Shown here piece by piece: positions 1-8,673 of a stretch of DNA of 64,000 nucleotides (positions within the stretch are counted from its first letter, which is position 1; each line of letters begins with the position of its first letter). This DNA is from G963665085 sp963665085 (GTDB lineage: Bacteria; Bacteroidota; Bacteroidia; Bacteroidales; JAAAOM01). The stretch is taken from contig CAXXXS010000001.1 in NCBI GenBank assembly GCA_963665085.2, forward strand, positions 4,030,001 to 4,094,000, read 5' to 3'. A program made the position numbers and the translations under genes. A model generated the notes under the pieces. The model made no database searches, was not told where the DNA came from, and worked only from the letters and a program-made list of their open reading frames with translations.

Positions 1-564
1 AGCTTTTAAAGCAGTCTCATCGGACAATTCTTTACTCGTTTCATCTAATGTAGTTACAGGATCAAGATGTAAGATAGCCTGACCATAAAGACGAAGTAAC
101 CACCAGTAACTATACGATCTAAAGAAAAGAGCCTGACCTTTTAGGTTATCTTTTGAATCCTGGTCAAAATCAGCATCATCAATAAATCCGATAACCTGGT
201 TTGTTCTTGAAATCCAATCATAAATATCAATCCAGTAACTTGAAAAACGGGTTACATCAGGCACAAAATCAGAAATATATTCTGCCGTTGTAGTTGCCCT
301 ATAATTTGGATTGTAAAAATAACGTGAATTATCTGAGTGCATATCCCCGATTAATATTGCAGGAGAAGTTGTAACGTCACTATTCTCGCTAAACCACTCT
401 CTAACCGGTGCATAAATACCATTTACTGCAGCAATAAAATCATCTTCTGTCTGAAAGTATGATGCTGTTGTTAACGATTCCTGAGAATCGATACTTAGGA
501 AATCCTCATCACAAGAAGTAAAAAAGATTGCCAATATTCCTATAATTATATATTTTATCTTCAT
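1..564 (-). CDS. SusD/RagB-family outer-membrane lipoprotein (3' part beyond window)
   Basis: The first 188 residues of a SusD-like starch-binding lipoprotein are present; the frame is open to the left edge of the window. The start ATG is at 562-564. A signal peptide ends in the lipobox FTSC (Cys18), so the mature protein should be lipid-anchored on the outer membrane. The region after the Cys (DEDFLS, then a helical stretch with an ALFFRSYSYW motif) is typical of the SusD-like TPR core. It lies 33 bp downstream of the SusC gene in the same direction, the usual susC-susD order. In such pairs SusD forms the lid that captures glycan for the SusC channel. The substrate cannot be read from the sequence, because the catalytic genes of this PUL must lie further left. 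Confidence 0.9.
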   Translation of the reverse strand, partial: MKIKYIIIGILAIFFTSCDEDFLSIDSQESLTTASYFQTEDDFIAAVNGIYAPVREWFSENSDVTTSPAILIGDMHSDNSRYFYNPNYRATTTAEYISDFVPDVTRFSSYWIDIYDWISRTNQVIGFIDDADFDQDSKDNLKGQALFFRSYSYWWLLRLYGQAILHLDPVTTLDETSKELSDETALKA

Positions 565-597
565 TTTAATCAATTTTAAAGTTTTAAATAGAATGAA

Positions 598-3500
598 TTA
601 AAATCCTACATTAATACCAAATGTCCATGTCCTGGGAACAGGATATGCAGAATAATCATCGCCTAATGCAAGTACTGAAACAGCTTCTCCATCATAAGTA
701 GTACTTACTTCCGGGTTGTTTCCTGAGTAATTTGTAAAAGTATATAGCTGCTGAACACTTGTATACAATCGGATATTTTTAAAGTATTTAAGCTTTTCTG
801 TATTGAATGTATAACCTAAGGTAACATTCTTAACAGTTAAATAACTTCCATCTTCGATAAATCGGCTGTTAAACCAGTCTCTTTCCATACCAGTTGCATA
901 CTTAGTTGTACCATACAAACCATCTCCCGGATTTTCTTCTGAACGCCAACGGTTTTTAACTTCTTTTAGAACATTAAATGGTCCATCAAGATTTGTTGCC
1001 CCTGTTTCAAAATTGTTAGAAATATCATTACCATAAGAACCTGCCATGGTAACTGTAAGATCAAAGTTTTTATAGGAGAATGAGTTTGTCATGCCAAATA
1101 AGAAATCCGGAGTTGGATCCCCAATTACTGTTCTGTCCCCACCAGTATTGGTATTAAGAATTTCACCATCTTCGTTAACATCTTTAAATTTAACAGTACC
1201 AACGGCAGATGCATTTGCATGCGCTGAGTTATCATATTCTTCCTGGTTATCATAAACGCCATCATGAACCAATCCCCAGAATAAACCAATACGTTGGCCA
1301 ACTTTTGTTATGTGATTTCCTTCATACAATGCGTCAACATTATCGGCCAATTCAAGAACTTCATTGTCATTAAATGAAATATTAAACACTGTATTCCATT
1401 TGAATTCCCCAATTAAGTTTCTTGATTGAACAGAGATTTCATGTCCCCAGAATTTTAATTCTCCAGAATTACCGGTAAATTCTGTATATCCTGATGATGG
1501 GGCAATAGAGAAGTCATACAATAGATTGGTTGTTCTTTTTGTATAATAATCGTAAGCCAAATCAATTCTATTGTTAAATAATCCAATATCAATACCTAAA
1601 TCAATTTGCTTTGTTGTTTCCCAACCCAATAAGCTATTACTTAGATTGTACACATAAGACCCTGATTCAACGGAACCATTAAAGATTGCATTTGCACCAA
1701 GTTCAACAAGCGCATAATGGGTATAGTTTCCAATGTTATTGTTACCTGTTATACCCCAACTACCTCTCACTTTAAATAAAGAAACGGGTATACTTTCCGG
1801 GAAGAATTCTTCTTCAGACACAATCCATCCTGCAGATATAGAAGGGAAATTACCCCAACGATTGTCTTCTCCAAAACGTGAAGAACCATCTCTCCTGATT
1901 GCTGCAGAAAGCATGTATTTATTGTTGTAGTTGTAATTAAATCTTGATAAATATGACAACATTGACCACTCATTAATCTCTCCGTCAGTTCCATCTTCAT
2001 TGATCACAGTAGCAGCATCAATATCGCTGATTCTGTCATCTGCAAAATTTGATACAGAGATAGTTGCCAGGTTACCCGAATATTTTTGAGCTGTATAACC
2101 AGCCAGAATATCAAAATTATGATTACCAATAGATTTTGAATATGTAGCTGTATTTTCCCACAACCAGGTTTGTATCAACTCATTTTCATAATTAGCAAAA
2201 GCAGTTATTGGAGGTGCAACAGCAAATCCGGCAGATGCAGTAGAAGGATTAAACTCTTTTATTTTCATAGTCTCAAACTGCATGTTTACGCTGGATTTAA
2301 TTACAAGACCCTCGATAGGTTCAACTTCAACAAATGCATTTGATAATACTTTAGCCCTGTCAGTATTATTTTTTATTTCTTTTGCCGAACGATAATAGTT
2401 AGGTGTTGGAAAACCGCCTAACCCCGGAGCCCATGCAGTTAAAGGTAATGAACCATCTTCATTTTTATAATCTAAAATAGGCCATGCTAATAAAGCATTA
2501 TAAAGTAATCCACCCATCCAGAAAATTGCATCTTTAGATGGTGTGTGTTTTGAACTCAAAGTAGGTGCAAGATTAAATCCAAACCTGAGCATATCATTTA
2601 CTTTGTATTCTGTGTTTAAACGTAAAGAATAACGCTCATAACCAGAATTTATAAGAATACCATCCTGATTATAATATCCAGCCATAACAGAAGTACTAAG
2701 TTTATCTGTTCCGGTAACTAATGATAATGTATAATTCTGAACAGGAGCAGTTCTAAACATTACATCATACCAATCGGTTCCTTCTCCATATTCTTCCGGA
2801 TTTTGGAATGCCTCAGGAACATCAACACCTAGATCTTCATATGATTCTTTCTTAAACTGGGCAAATTCTGTTGCATTCATCATATCAGGTCTTCCAGCTT
2901 CTGGTAACTGTTGGATACCAAAATAAGATGAAAAATCAATTTTTGTCTGGCCAGCCCCGGCTTTTTTAGTTTCAACAAGAATAACACCATTAGCAGCCCT
3001 GGAACCGTAAAGTGAAGTTGAAGCAGCATCTTTTAAAACAGTGATACTTTCAATCTCATCCGGGTTTAAATCTGTTAATTTACCGGTAATAGGGAATCCA
3101 TCAACAACGTATAAAGGATCACTTCCTGCTGAAATAGAACCTTGTCCCCTAACACGTATATTAAGTGCTTCTCCGGGAACTCCCGTATTCTGATTTATCT
3201 GAACACCAGAAACTTTACCTTGTAAAGCCTGTGTTACCTGTGCAACTGGCATATCTTTTAAATCTTCAGAAGAAACAGTCTGGATTGCTCCGGTTACATT
3301 ACGTTTTGTTTGTGTACCATATCCAACAACAACAACTTCATCAAGAGATTGAATATCTTCAACCAATGAAACATCAATAGTACTTTGCCCTGCTACTGTA
3401 ATCTCTTCGGTTAAATATCCGATAAAAGAAAAGCTAAGAACTGCATCTGGTGAAGAAACAGCGATTGAGTATTCTCCATCAAGGTTACTTACTGTACCAT

Positions 3501-3963
3501 TTGTTGTTCCTTTTTCTAAAATATTTACCCCGGGAAGAGCATTGCCATCAACATCAACAATTTTTCCCTTAACAGTAACTTCCTGAGCAATTGTACCATC
3601 TTTTTTTACAAGAACAACAAGATTATCTTCTAACACATTATATTTAATATCTGTTCCATTAAAAATATCATCTAGAATTTTGTTAATATTTTCTTTACGG
3701 AAATTTACATCATAGCTAATCTTGTTTTTTACAAGCTCATCTCTATAAACAAATCGAAAATTACTTTGATCTTCAATCTGATTCAGCACTTCTTTTAGCT
3801 CTGCACCCTGCAATTCCAAAGAAATTTTTGCTGATTGAGAATAACTATTTGCAGTTATAGTCAATATAGGCAGAAAAAACAACAGAAATGTTAGTTTCAT
3901 AATAATCAAAATTTTAGTTAGTTCACTCCCATTACCACAATGGCAGTTAAATTTTTTTTTCAT
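598..3963 (-). CDS. SusC/RagA-family TonB-dependent receptor with N-terminal STN signalling domain
   Basis: This outer-membrane beta-barrel transporter imports oligosaccharides with its SusD partner, powered by TonB. Domain order: signal peptide (hydrophobic TFLLFFLPILTIT), STN/secretin-like signalling domain (about residues 40-105), carboxypeptidase-regulatory-like domain (about 130-210, with GKIVDVDGNALPGV), the DEVVVVGYGTQ segment, plug (KRNVTGAIQTVS onward) and a long barrel ending in aromatic F (GINVGF). I chose ATG 3961-3963 (MKKKFNCHCGN); an upstream in-frame start at 4002 would add 13 residues that look like untranslated leader. The STN domain, together with the fecR and ECF sigma genes directly upstream, indicates trans-envelope signalling: ligand on the receptor relieves FecR and frees the sigma factor. 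Confidence 0.95.
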   Translation of the reverse strand: MKKKFNCHCGNGSELTKILIIMKLTFLLFFLPILTITANSYSQSAKISLELQGAELKEVLNQIEDQSNFRFVYRDELVKNKISYDVNFRKENINKILDDIFNGTDIKYNVLEDNLVVLVKKDGTIAQEVTVKGKIVDVDGNALPGVNILEKGTTNGTVSNLDGEYSIAVSSPDAVLSFSFIGYLTEEITVAGQSTIDVSLVEDIQSLDEVVVVGYGTQTKRNVTGAIQTVSSEDLKDMPVAQVTQALQGKVSGVQINQNTGVPGEALNIRVRGQGSISAGSDPLYVVDGFPITGKLTDLNPDEIESITVLKDAASTSLYGSRAANGVILVETKKAGAGQTKIDFSSYFGIQQLPEAGRPDMMNATEFAQFKKESYEDLGVDVPEAFQNPEEYGEGTDWYDVMFRTAPVQNYTLSLVTGTDKLSTSVMAGYYNQDGILINSGYERYSLRLNTEYKVNDMLRFGFNLAPTLSSKHTPSKDAIFWMGGLLYNALLAWPILDYKNEDGSLPLTAWAPGLGGFPTPNYYRSAKEIKNNTDRAKVLSNAFVEVEPIEGLVIKSSVNMQFETMKIKEFNPSTASAGFAVAPPITAFANYENELIQTWLWENTATYSKSIGNHNFDILAGYTAQKYSGNLATISVSNFADDRISDIDAATVINEDGTDGEINEWSMLSYLSRFNYNYNNKYMLSAAIRRDGSSRFGEDNRWGNFPSISAGWIVSEEEFFPESIPVSLFKVRGSWGITGNNNIGNYTHYALVELGANAIFNGSVESGSYVYNLSNSLLGWETTKQIDLGIDIGLFNNRIDLAYDYYTKRTTNLLYDFSIAPSSGYTEFTGNSGELKFWGHEISVQSRNLIGEFKWNTVFNISFNDNEVLELADNVDALYEGNHITKVGQRIGLFWGLVHDGVYDNQEEYDNSAHANASAVGTVKFKDVNEDGEILNTNTGGDRTVIGDPTPDFLFGMTNSFSYKNFDLTVTMAGSYGNDISNNFETGATNLDGPFNVLKEVKNRWRSEENPGDGLYGTTKYATGMERDWFNSRFIEDGSYLTVKNVTLGYTFNTEKLKYFKNIRLYTSVQQLYTFTNYSGNNPEVSTTYDGEAVSVLALGDDYSAYPVPRTWTFGINVGF

Positions 3964-4013
3964 AATTTTACATTTTAGATTTAAAAAAAGTGTAATTAAC
4001 ACGAATCTTTTTG

Positions 4014-4041
4014 TTCGGGAAGTGTAGCAGCATTTCCCGAA
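4014..4041. other. Intercistronic hairpin between fecR and susC
   Basis: Inverted repeat TTCGGGAA (4014-4021) and TTCCCGAA (4034-4041) with a 12-nt loop, in the gap between the anti-sigma gene and susC. On the plus strand it is followed by a T run; on the transcribed minus strand it is preceded by an A run and followed by CAAAAAG. It could attenuate or process the sigma/anti-sigma transcript before susC, or mark separate transcription units. Function is inferred only. Confidence 0.45.
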
Positions 4042-4130
4042 TTTTTTTCACATTTTTTTGCTGAATAATTAGTTAGTTAAGTCTCTTCTTTCATCATATT
4101 TCTAGTTTTTAGTTTTACATTAAGTTATAG

Positions 4131-5234
4131 CTATTCAATGTATACAATGTTCTGTTCGATATCCATTGTATAATTAAATGGTAATGTCATTTTCAAAGCA
4201 TCCAATGCCTGTTCGAGTGTTTCGTTAATAAATGTTCCGGTGTATTCTACTGATTTTATCGAATCAGTTTTTACTTTTATATCTATGCCATACCATCTCT
4301 CGAGACGAACAACCAGGTTTCCAAATTTTTCACTTTCGAATTCAAGTTTTCCATCTTTCCAAGAGGTATATAATTGCGTCTCAATATTATCTTTTAGTAC
4401 TAATTTTTCTTGTCTTTGGGGTAATCTATTTTGTGTCCTGTCTAAGATTAGTTCGTTTGAAACAGAATCAACGTCAATTTCAGTCAGGGCAATAAATCCC
4501 TCTTTCTTAACAAAAATAGCTCTTTGATTGGGTTCAAGGGTGACTATCTTTCTATTCTCCGTTTCGTTTCGTTTTATTATTTCCACTTTTCCTTTCTCAA
4601 GAGTTGTCTCTATAGTACCTTCTTCCGGGTAACTCTTAACATTAAATTCTGTTCCCAGGACTTTAATACTCAAATCATTTGCTTCAACAATAAATAAACT
4701 TTTGTTTTTTGTTTTGGTAACAGCAAAATAAGCTTCACCGGTAAGTTTTACGTTACGATTATTTTCCCCAAAATCTTTTGGGACAAGTAATTCTGTTTCT
4801 GAATTTAAATAAACAACTGTTCCATCAACCAATTCAATTTTTGAGCGGGAACCAGAATCAGCAGTAAACTTATAGAATTCAGTATCATCTGTTCTGTTAT
4901 ACAAATAAAAAGTTATGCCAATACTTACAACGACAATGATACTGGCAGCAATTGATATAGCTCTTTTCCAATTAAAATCATGAACTGTTTTTTTGTTTTT
5001 TTCTTCCTGAGTAAGTGCTCTTTCTTCAATTCTATTCCAAACGTTACTTCTGGATTCTGTAACATGAAGATCATTTAACTCATATGAAAACCATAAAGCC
5101 TTTAGTGAATTATAATAACTCTTATTTTCTTTACTAGCTTTAAGCCACTCATCAACACGAATCCTGTCTGACTCATTTAACAATTCGCCATTAATGTGTT
5201 TAACTAGTAACTTTTTATTGACTTTCTTATTCAT
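4131..5234 (-). CDS. FecR-family anti-sigma factor (DUF4974 C-terminus)
   Basis: Inner-membrane anti-sigma factor of 367 aa. The cytoplasmic N-terminus (about 1-85, with a DEWLKAS motif) should bind the ECF sigma factor. One membrane segment lies at about 90-112 (ISIAASIIVVVSIGITFYLY). The periplasmic FecR domain spans about 125-225 (DGTVVYLNSETELLVP, then GEAYFAV and VLGTEFNVKSY). The DUF4974 domain covers about 290-367 and should contact the STN domain of the SusC receptor. It lies between the sigma gene (5519-6076) and susC, all on one strand. Unlike classical operons it is separated from the sigma gene by 284 bp that contain a REP-like repeat. Confidence 0.93.
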   Translation of the reverse strand: MNKKVNKKLLVKHINGELLNESDRIRVDEWLKASKENKSYYNSLKALWFSYELNDLHVTESRSNVWNRIEERALTQEEKNKKTVHDFNWKRAISIAASIIVVVSIGITFYLYNRTDDTEFYKFTADSGSRSKIELVDGTVVYLNSETELLVPKDFGENNRNVKLTGEAYFAVTKTKNKSLFIVEANDLSIKVLGTEFNVKSYPEEGTIETTLEKGKVEIIKRNETENRKIVTLEPNQRAIFVKKEGFIALTEIDVDSVSNELILDRTQNRLPQRQEKLVLKDNIETQLYTSWKDGKLEFESEKFGNLVVRLERWYGIDIKVKTDSIKSVEYTGTFINETLEQALDALKMTLPFNYTMDIEQNIVYIE

Positions 5235-5455
5235 ATTATGTGCTCTATTAGTATAGACAATTGATTTTTAGTTTACCGTAAAAAGAAAAACGCTGTTTAG
5301 AATGGTTTTAAATAACACGTGTATATTTTTAATGTCACAGAATTTTTAAAATGCCCAAAAATCATCCTGTTTATTGTTTAAATTAAGGAACCTATCCTAG
5401 AGACTTGTCTTACGTTCTTTGTAGCATAAACCCTGACCATCATTGCTATTCATAT

Positions 5456-5485
5456 AGTCCTCCTCACAGGAGGATTTAGGAGGTC
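5456..5485. repeat. REP-like intergenic repeat, short copy
   Basis: On the minus strand this reads GACCTCCTAAATCCTCCT, then GTG, then AGGAGGACT. It includes a 7-bp perfect stem with a 3-nt loop (5458-5474). The same motif recurs at 7699-7756 with a longer insert between its halves. The layout (CCTCC-rich head, short AT, complementary tail) resembles REP/BIME palindromes of Bacteroidota intergenic regions. It lies in the 284-bp gap between the sigma and fecR genes, where it may also act as a processing or termination hairpin. Confidence 0.55.
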
Positions 5486-5518
5486 ATTCCTAATTATAAT
5501 TATTTTTTTTTACAGTCT

Positions 5519-6076
5519 CTAATGCAGAAAATCCTTTAACTCCTTACGTAGCTTAGCTAAAGCTATTGAAATTTGTTTTTCAACAGTATTTATTGACACG
5601 CCAAGTTTATCTGCTATTTGTGAATAATTTAAATTGTATTGTCTGCTGAGTTTAAATATACGTCGACATTTTATAGGTAGTTTATTTACAGCTATTACAA
5701 TATGTTCCCTTAATTCCTGAGTTAATAAATAATTATCTGATACATCCTTATAATCAGCCTCTGTAAAAAGTTGTACTTCCTCGTCAAGGGTCTCAAATTC
5801 TTTTTGGATTTTGGTCTTTGAAGATTTAAAGTAATTAATTACTCGATTGTGAGCACTTTTTAACAGGTAATACTTAAATGATTTTTTAATTACGATTGAT
5901 TCTCTTTTCTCCCAGATATTTAGGAATAACTCTTCTACTATATCTTCAGCATCAAGTCTATCGTTAACATGACTCAATACATAAAAATATGCTACTTCGA
6001 AATATCTTTCGTATAACACCTTAAAGGCGTTAGAATCTCCGTGTTTAAACCTAAGAAGTATATCTAATTCAGACAT
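5519..6076 (-). CDS. ECF-type RNA polymerase sigma factor (RpoE/FecI-like)
   Basis: A 185-aa sigma-70 family protein of the extracytoplasmic-function type. Region 2 spans about residues 8-75 (FKVLYERYFEVAYFYV, with DAEDIVEELFLNIWE for promoter melting). Region 4 spans about 115-180 and contains the helix-turn-helix LNYSQIADKLGVSINTVEKQ. The length and the order sigma-fecR-susC match the Bacteroidota family that drives transcription of nutrient-uptake loci. It presumably activates the downstream susCD operon and is held inactive by FecR until the receptor is occupied. Its own promoter candidate is at 6097-6129. Confidence 0.93.
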   Translation of the reverse strand: MSELDILLRFKHGDSNAFKVLYERYFEVAYFYVLSHVNDRLDAEDIVEELFLNIWEKRESIVIKKSFKYYLLKSAHNRVINYFKSSKTKIQKEFETLDEEVQLFTEADYKDVSDNYLLTQELREHIVIAVNKLPIKCRRIFKLSRQYNLNYSQIADKLGVSINTVEKQISIALAKLRKELKDFLH

Positions 6077-6096
6077 TATTACATTTGGATACAGAA

Positions 6097-6129
6097 CAAA
6101 GATATATTTTTTATGTTATGAAAAACAAA
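6097..6129 (-). promoter_or_regulatory. Bacteroidota-type promoter upstream of the ECF sigma gene
   Basis: On the minus strand a -33 TTTG (plus 6126-6129) is followed after 21 bp by TATCTTTG (plus 6097-6104), an exact match to the -7 consensus TAnnTTTG. The transcription start would lie about 15 bp upstream of the ATG at 6076. The -33/-7 pattern is established for Bacteroidota; activity here is inferred. Confidence 0.5.
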
Positions 6130-6356
6130 TTTAAATTTAAAGTTGTATATACAAGTTAAACAATAAACCAAAAATCAACAACTTGATTTTTATTAAGTTA
6201 AAACCTATAAATGTTTTTACAAATACACTTAATATTTTTTTGAGTTTTCTTTTCAATCTGTATTAAATTGATCTTATTACATCAAAGAGAAAGAAATGAT
6301 TAATTTTGAAAATTGAATAAATTACAACAAAATACATATCAATTTATACCAACAAA

Positions 6357-7643
6357 ATGAACATCGTAAAGGCTTTATCTGTATTTCTATTTATTAGTGT
6401 AAATGTTTTTTCGCAAAACACAGAACTTGAAAACAAACTGTATGAATTACCAGATGTAATTTTCACAAAAATAACAACACCCGAAACTTATAATGCTGCT
6501 TATAAGTTAATGGTTAAACAGCCTTTGGATCATAAGCATCCTGAAAAAGGGTATTTCTACCAAAAAGTATATTTATCACATATGGATTTTAATAATCCTA
6601 CCGTAATTATAACGAATGGATATAGTGCCAATATGAATTTGGTAAGTGAATTAGCTACGTTATTAAATGCGAACCAGGTTTCTGTTGAACACAGATATTT
6701 TGGAGAAAGCATGCCTGATTCGGTTGATTATTCATTTTTAAACCTTGAACAAGTAACGGCTGATCTTCACCATATCAATGAGCTAATGCATACTATTTAT
6801 TCTGGCAAATGGATAAGTTCTGGTATTAGCAAAGGTGGACAAACAACTATTTTTTATCGATATTTTTATCCTGAAGATGTTGATGTAAGTGTACCTTATG
6901 TTGCTCCTTTAAATCTTTCTCTTGAAGATGAAAGAATTTATCATTTCCTTGATACTGTTGGAACTCAGGAATGCAGAGATAAAATCGAGAATTTTCAGAA
7001 ACTGATTTTAAAGAACCGAAAAAAGGTTTTACCTAAATTAGAATATTATGCGAAAGGTGCCGGTTTAACTTTTAATTACCTCTCGCTCGAACAAGCTTTT
7101 GAATATGCTGTACTTGAATATTCTTTTTCTTTCTGGCAATGGGGAGAAAGTTGTGCTAGCATTCCGTCTCCATCAGCAGATCTTGACACTCAGATAGAAC
7201 ACCTGCTTGACGTTTCGGGTATTGATTTTTTTGCAGATCAAAGTATGACAACATATGCAAGTCACTATTACCAGGCAGCAGAACAAATGGGGTATTATGG
7301 TTATGAAACGGAGGATTTTAAGGGATTATTAAAAGCTTTACCCATGAAACCACATCCACTAGCTACTTTTACGCCTAACAAAATGACGGTTCCTTATGAT
7401 GGAACAATTCCGAATGAAGTAAATGAATGGTTGAAAACAGAAGGAAATAATTTCTTATACATCTATGGTGGTTCAGATACATGGTCTGCAACAGCAGTGC
7501 GTCCTTCTGATAAAACTAACTCAGAATGGTTTTTCCTTCCCGGTAAAGATCATGGAGCAGCCAGAATCCGTAATATGTCTCCAAAAGAATTAAAATTATT
7601 TGTTTCTAAGCTGGAAGAATGGCTTGATCTGGAAATTAAATAA
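6357..7643 (+). CDS. Secreted S37/S28-like serine (aminotripeptidyl) peptidase
   Basis: A 428-aa exported protein with a signal peptide cleaved near VFSQ (residue 20). It has the alpha/beta-hydrolase layout of peptidase family S37 (PS-10 type, related to S28): an EHRYFGES motif at about 111-118, the nucleophile elbow SSGISKGG with Ser158, and a C-terminal catalytic His in PGKDHGAAR at about residue 399. S37/S28 enzymes release short N-terminal peptides or cleave after proline, so a role in extracellular peptide use is likely. It is a single gene, divergent from the sigma factor gene, with no operon partner. Family membership is fairly sure; exact specificity is not. Confidence 0.82.
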   Translation: MNIVKALSVFLFISVNVFSQNTELENKLYELPDVIFTKITTPETYNAAYKLMVKQPLDHKHPEKGYFYQKVYLSHMDFNNPTVIITNGYSANMNLVSELATLLNANQVSVEHRYFGESMPDSVDYSFLNLEQVTADLHHINELMHTIYSGKWISSGISKGGQTTIFYRYFYPEDVDVSVPYVAPLNLSLEDERIYHFLDTVGTQECRDKIENFQKLILKNRKKVLPKLEYYAKGAGLTFNYLSLEQAFEYAVLEYSFSFWQWGESCASIPSPSADLDTQIEHLLDVSGIDFFADQSMTTYASHYYQAAEQMGYYGYETEDFKGLLKALPMKPHPLATFTPNKMTVPYDGTIPNEVNEWLKTEGNNFLYIYGGSDTWSATAVRPSDKTNSEWFFLPGKDHGAARIRNMSPKELKLFVSKLEEWLDLEIK

Positions 7644-7698
7644 TTGATTTGTATAGTTGACAGATAGGTTATAATTCGAATATTGAATATATTACAAA

Positions 7699-7756
7699 GA
7701 CCTCCTAAATCCTCCTGAACCGAGTTTACGAGCTCGCCGAAGGCAAAGGAGGACTT
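7699..7756. repeat. REP-like intergenic repeat, long copy
   Basis: It starts GACCTCCTAAATCCTCCT and ends AAAGGAGGACTT, with about 30 bp between that carry an internal CGAG/CTCG inverted repeat. The head and tail match the short copy at 5456-5485 (opposite strand). It follows the peptidase gene and abuts, even supplies, the stop codon of the broken rhuM gene, so it may have been the breakpoint of the truncation. Confidence 0.55.
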
Positions 7757-8276
7757 TAAGATATTGGTTCTTGATTGAGGGCTTGAATTTCTGCCAATTC
7801 CAGATAAGCTGTAACTATGCGATTCAAAATATTTAGTTCGTCTTCTGCAAGGTAATTTTTTGCAACTTCAGTTTCTTCCCTTTAAAACTACTCAGTCCTA
7901 AATTTGGTTTTCCTGAGTCAGCTCTATTATAAATTGTTTCTGCTGCTGTGTGACCATGTGCTGCCCAGTGCATTTTATTTTGAACTGTTTTGAAAAACAT
8001 CACAGACATTTCCAATGAATGGTCATAATCAATACTTGTAGCATATATGTCAAGAACTTTTCGCCAAAATACTTTTTCTGATGAGCGAATATCTCTGATA
8101 CGAGCTAATAATTCTTCAAAAACATTCTTAATATGTTTGGTTATTACAGAACGTTCTTTTTGAAAAAGCTCACTCATCTGAGCCTGTGAAAGCCAAACAG
8201 TTTCTTCTTCTAAACGGACATCTATTTTAGTTTGTCCGTCTTCGGTTTGGTATAGTAGTATTTCGGATTTACTCAT
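7756..8276 (-). pseudogene. Degenerate RhuM-family (virulence RhuM / KilA-N-like) gene
   Basis: The N-terminus (MSKSEILLYQTEDGQTKI, then VWLSQAQMSELFQ and HIKNVFEE) and a later block (LLARIRDIRSSEKVFW, then DIYATSIDYD and ADSGKPNLGLSSFKGK) are characteristic of RhuM proteins, which are normally about 330 aa. Here roughly 110 residues between VFEE and LLARIRDIR are missing in frame. A frameshift near 7870 ends the open frame at 7833. Downstream in another frame the sequence still encodes VAKNYLAEDELNILNRIVTA and ends at a stop at 7756-7758 inside the REP-like repeat. The gene is therefore an internally deleted, frameshifted and truncated remnant. RhuM genes often travel with mobile elements and restriction-modification loci; none is intact here. 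Confidence 0.85.
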
Positions 8277-8297
8277 TTTAATTAAAAAGTTTTTAAA

Positions 8298-8426
8298 ATG
8301 AGTAAAACTTCAACAAGAGTTCGTGATGCACGAACTTGGCAATTTGTCCAAGCAGGAGAAGCTAACAGGCGGCCAGCTACTACAGTAACCGAAAAAAAAG
8401 TAGGGTCGACTAAAAAGCGTAAATAA
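8298..8426 (+). CDS. Small basic protein, 42 aa
   Basis: ATG 8298 to TAA 8424-8426, divergent from the rhuM remnant with 21 bp between the starts. The product is Arg/Lys/Thr-rich (MSKTSTRVRDARTWQFV, then RRPATTVTEKK). The pattern R-D-x-x-T-x-x-F-V followed by A-x-R-x-P-x-T-T-V-x-E recalls a widespread family of short basic proteins of unknown function, as far as I remember. That resemblance, the proper start and the Lys/Arg tail argue that it is a real gene rather than noise. A role in nucleic-acid binding would be a guess. Confidence 0.55.
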   Translation: MSKTSTRVRDARTWQFVQAGEANRRPATTVTEKKVGSTKKRK

Positions 8427-8462
8427 TGTTTCATTTGAAAAAATTGAAACGAGTATTAATTT

Positions 8463-8645
8463 TTAAATTTTATTTGAAGTTGAGGGTTTTCTTGGTTCTG
8501 TTATAACAATCCGTTTGCCGCAAAATGGACATATATAAATTTCGCAACCGGTACAGGCAAAACAATTAGAACAAGATTTATAGTATTCTTTTAGAAATTC
8601 CTGGGAACATTTTGTACAAGTAATTATTTCGTCTTTTTCCGGCAT
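8463..8645 (-). CDS. Small zinc-ribbon-like protein, 60 aa
   Basis: Eight cysteines are arranged as four CxxC knuckles (CTKC, CSNC, CTGC, CPFC), enough for two zinc sites. The first half (ITCTKCSQEFLKEYYKSC) and second half (CTGCEIYICPFCGKRIVI) look like zinc-ribbon/rubredoxin-like knuckles. It is the last gene of a minus-strand run after a helicase gene (spacings 92, 15 and 28 bp). No specific function is recognised. Confidence 0.6.
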   Translation of the reverse strand: MPEKDEIITCTKCSQEFLKEYYKSCSNCFACTGCEIYICPFCGKRIVITEPRKPSTSNKI

Positions 8646-8673
8646 TTCGTATATGAATTTTCTTTTCGTAAAA

